Shown: piece after piece, positions 13,551 through 14,622 of the stretch
How positions within the stretch are numbered: the stretch's first letter is position 1
How the letters are laid out: the number at the start of each line of letters is the position of its first letter
Assembly (NCBI GenBank): GCA_001824645.1
Contig: MHYD01000012.1
Span: 37,282-51,903 of the forward strand
Reading direction: 5' to 3'
DNA: 14,622 bases
Source of the DNA: Planctomycetes bacterium RBG_13_46_10
GTDB taxonomy: Bacteria; Planctomycetota; Phycisphaerae; Sedimentisphaerales; Anaerobacaceae
Notes under the pieces: generated by a model
Seen by the model: the letters and a program-made list of their open reading frames with translations, nothing else
The model's database searches: none
What the model was told of the DNA's origin: nothing
Translations under genes and position numbers: made by a program

Positions 13551-13578
13551 CGATGCTGGATACTCGATACTCGTTGAG
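13551..13578. repeat. Degenerate octamer run, GATACTCG type
   Basis: CGATGCTGGATACTCGATAC followed by TCGTTGAG. It is related to the run at 9431-9457. Confidence 0.6.
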
Positions 13579-13582
13579 AAAA

Positions 13583-13608
13583 GCCTGCCCCGAGCAGAGT
13601 CGAGGGGA
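13583..13608. repeat. Dispersed repeat copy (CCTGCCCCGAGCAGAGTCGA)
   Basis: GCCTGCCCCGAGCAGAGTCG followed by AGGGGA matches the element that is translated inside the aspartyl protease gene (6915-6950). Confidence 0.65.
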
Positions 13609-13673
13609 GCATCAAGAATCAAGTATCAAAAAATTCTGATACCCAGATAACCTTAATCGTAAGATACGAAAAA

Positions 13674-14622
13674 ATGCTCGATAGAATTTATAAAGCACAA
13701 AGGCAGATAGATGCTGTCTGCAAAGGTATGAGCAAGCAAATCAACATAATGGAGGTTTGCGGCACACATACTGTTTCCATCTTTCGCAGCGGCATAAAAT
13801 CAATACTGCCGAAACAGCTAAAGCTTGTTTCCGGCCCAGGCTGTCCGGTTTGTGTTACCGACCAGAGCTACATCGATATTGTCCTGCAATTGGCTGGCCG
13901 TGATGATTGTATTATTGCCACTTATGGCGATATGATTCGCGTACCGGGCAAAGACGGCTCGCTCGAAACAAAACGCACTGAAGGTAACGTCAAAATTATC
14001 CTGAGCAGTGTCGATGCACTTGGATTAGCGAAAGATAATCCCGACAAAACAGTGGTATTTGTTGCAGTCGGTTTTGAAACCACCGCACCGGCTACTGCTG
14101 TAGTAGTTAAAGAGGCAGCCGAAGCAAACATTAAAAACTTCTGCATATTAAGCGGCCATAAATTAGTAGTGCCCGCGATGCGGGCGCTACTCTCGGAGAT
14201 AAATCATAATATAGACGGCTTTTTATGTCCCGGCCATGTCAGCGTGATAATCGGTTTTGGCGCTTTTGCCGAGATAGTAGAGAATTTCGGTCGGCCCTGC
14301 GTAGTGGCCGGCTTTGAGCCGCTGCAGATAGTCGAAGGGCTTGCCGAAATTTGCCGTCAGCTCCAAACCGGCAAAGCTGAGCTAAAATCAGTTTATTCTG
14401 CGGTCGTGACGGAGCAGGGCAATATCTCCGCCCAGAAAATCATCGCGGAATACTTCGAGCCTGCGGACGGATACTGGCGAGGCCTGGGAAAGATTGAAAA
14501 AAGCACACTCAAACTTAAAGATAAATACAGTCGATTCGACGCCTTTAAACGGTTCGAATTGACGGAAATCCCAGCCGAAGATACCACGGGCTGTCGATGC
14601 GGCGAAGTGCTCTGCGGACTGA
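13674..14622 (+). CDS. hypD: [NiFe] hydrogenase maturation protein HypD (3' end cut by window edge)
   Basis: 316 codons are visible from ATG 13674 and the frame is open at the edge; roughly 45 residues should be missing for a normal length near 360. HypD is the [4Fe-4S] scaffold that, with HypC, assembles the Fe(CN)2CO unit for [NiFe] hydrogenases in the cytoplasm. Seen: MEVCGTHT with C29, SGPGCPVCVT with C57 and C60, VAVGFETTAPATA, LSGHKLVVPAMRALL, GFLCPGHVSVIIG, CVVAGFEPLQIVEGL and the start of the C-terminal cluster motif GCRCGEVLCG. These are the family's known cysteine and histidine motifs. No other hyp gene is in the window; hypE or hypC may lie to the right. The ribosome site is weak, and the upstream 275 nt are repeats, so its promoter is unclear. 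Confidence 0.96.
   Translation, partial: MLDRIYKAQRQIDAVCKGMSKQINIMEVCGTHTVSIFRSGIKSILPKQLKLVSGPGCPVCVTDQSYIDIVLQLAGRDDCIIATYGDMIRVPGKDGSLETKRTEGNVKIILSSVDALGLAKDNPDKTVVFVAVGFETTAPATAVVVKEAAEANIKNFCILSGHKLVVPAMRALLSEINHNIDGFLCPGHVSVIIGFGAFAEIVENFGRPCVVAGFEPLQIVEGLAEICRQLQTGKAELKSVYSAVVTEQGNISAQKIIAEYFEPADGYWRGLGKIEKSTLKLKDKYSRFDAFKRFELTEIPAEDTTGCRCGEVLCGL

Larger units (their letters stand above)
13398..13673. other. Gap between hepT and hypD with repeats
   Basis: No supported gene. It contains the palindrome at 13444-13464, an octamer-like run (13551-13578) and a dispersed repeat (13583-13608). A 37-codon frame from ATG 13526 has a plausible GGAG ribosome site, but most of its coding is repeat sequence. 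No clear promoter for hypD is visible. Confidence 0.6.

Noticed and set aside
13526..13639. 37-codon frame starting MSTAKLVFSMLDTRYS with GGAG upstream
   Set aside because: Most of it is translated octamer run and dispersed repeat (ACPEQSRG), so it is unlikely to be a gene. At most it is the start of a gene destroyed by repeats.
1..14622. tRNA or rRNA genes
   Set aside because: No cloverleaf-like T-arm GGTTCGAATCC context or rRNA-like conserved stretch was seen when reading the gaps.

Overview
This window looks like a chromosome segment of a Gram-negative bacterium: it encodes an outer-membrane TonB-dependent receptor, a lipoprotein and a periplasmic YfiR-family protein. It appears to have an anaerobic or hydrogen-metabolising lifestyle, because a hydrogenase maturation gene, hypD, runs off the right end. 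Two-component sensors, a housekeeping guaB and many short palindromic repeats in the gaps would suit an uncultured Planctomycetota/Phycisphaerae-like lineage. That placement is inference only; no rRNA or other phylogenetic marker is present.

Region 1 (1-5538, all minus strand) is a sensory cluster. In transcription order it holds: a soluble V4R/XylR-N-type histidine kinase; the first ~30 residues of a response regulator that breaks off and runs in frame into the next gene; a TonB-dependent receptor; a YfiR-family periplasmic protein; and a membrane CHASE8-like/HAMP histidine kinase cut by the window edge. The two kinases share a nearly duplicated transmitter module in direct repeat, about 4.3 kb apart, but have unrelated sensor halves. 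The receptor-YfiR-CHASE8-kinase run resembles a Yfi-type envelope signalling system whose diguanylate cyclase output has been replaced by a kinase.

Region 2 (5539-6128) is noncoding. It contains one dispersed palindrome and a run of strong hairpins (5906-6095) that may be a structured RNA.

Region 3 (6129-8900, minus) has a two-lobed retropepsin-like aspartyl protease lipoprotein, with a dispersed repeat translated in frame just before its first catalytic motif, and a complete guaB (IMP dehydrogenase). Each has a good sigma70-type promoter.

Region 4 (8901-10050) has no gene. It is filled with short palindromes, REP-like elements and degenerate octamer runs.

Region 5 (10051-12424, minus) is an AT-rich accessory cluster of four unrecognised small or medium genes plus a 54-codon ORF. 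One gene looks like a ribbon-helix-helix/zinc-ribbon protein and another is membrane anchored.

Region 6 (12425-14622, plus) carries a complete MntA-HepT (nucleotidyltransferase/HEPN) toxin-antitoxin pair flanked by related palindromic repeats, then a repeat-rich gap and the 5' 316 codons of hypD.
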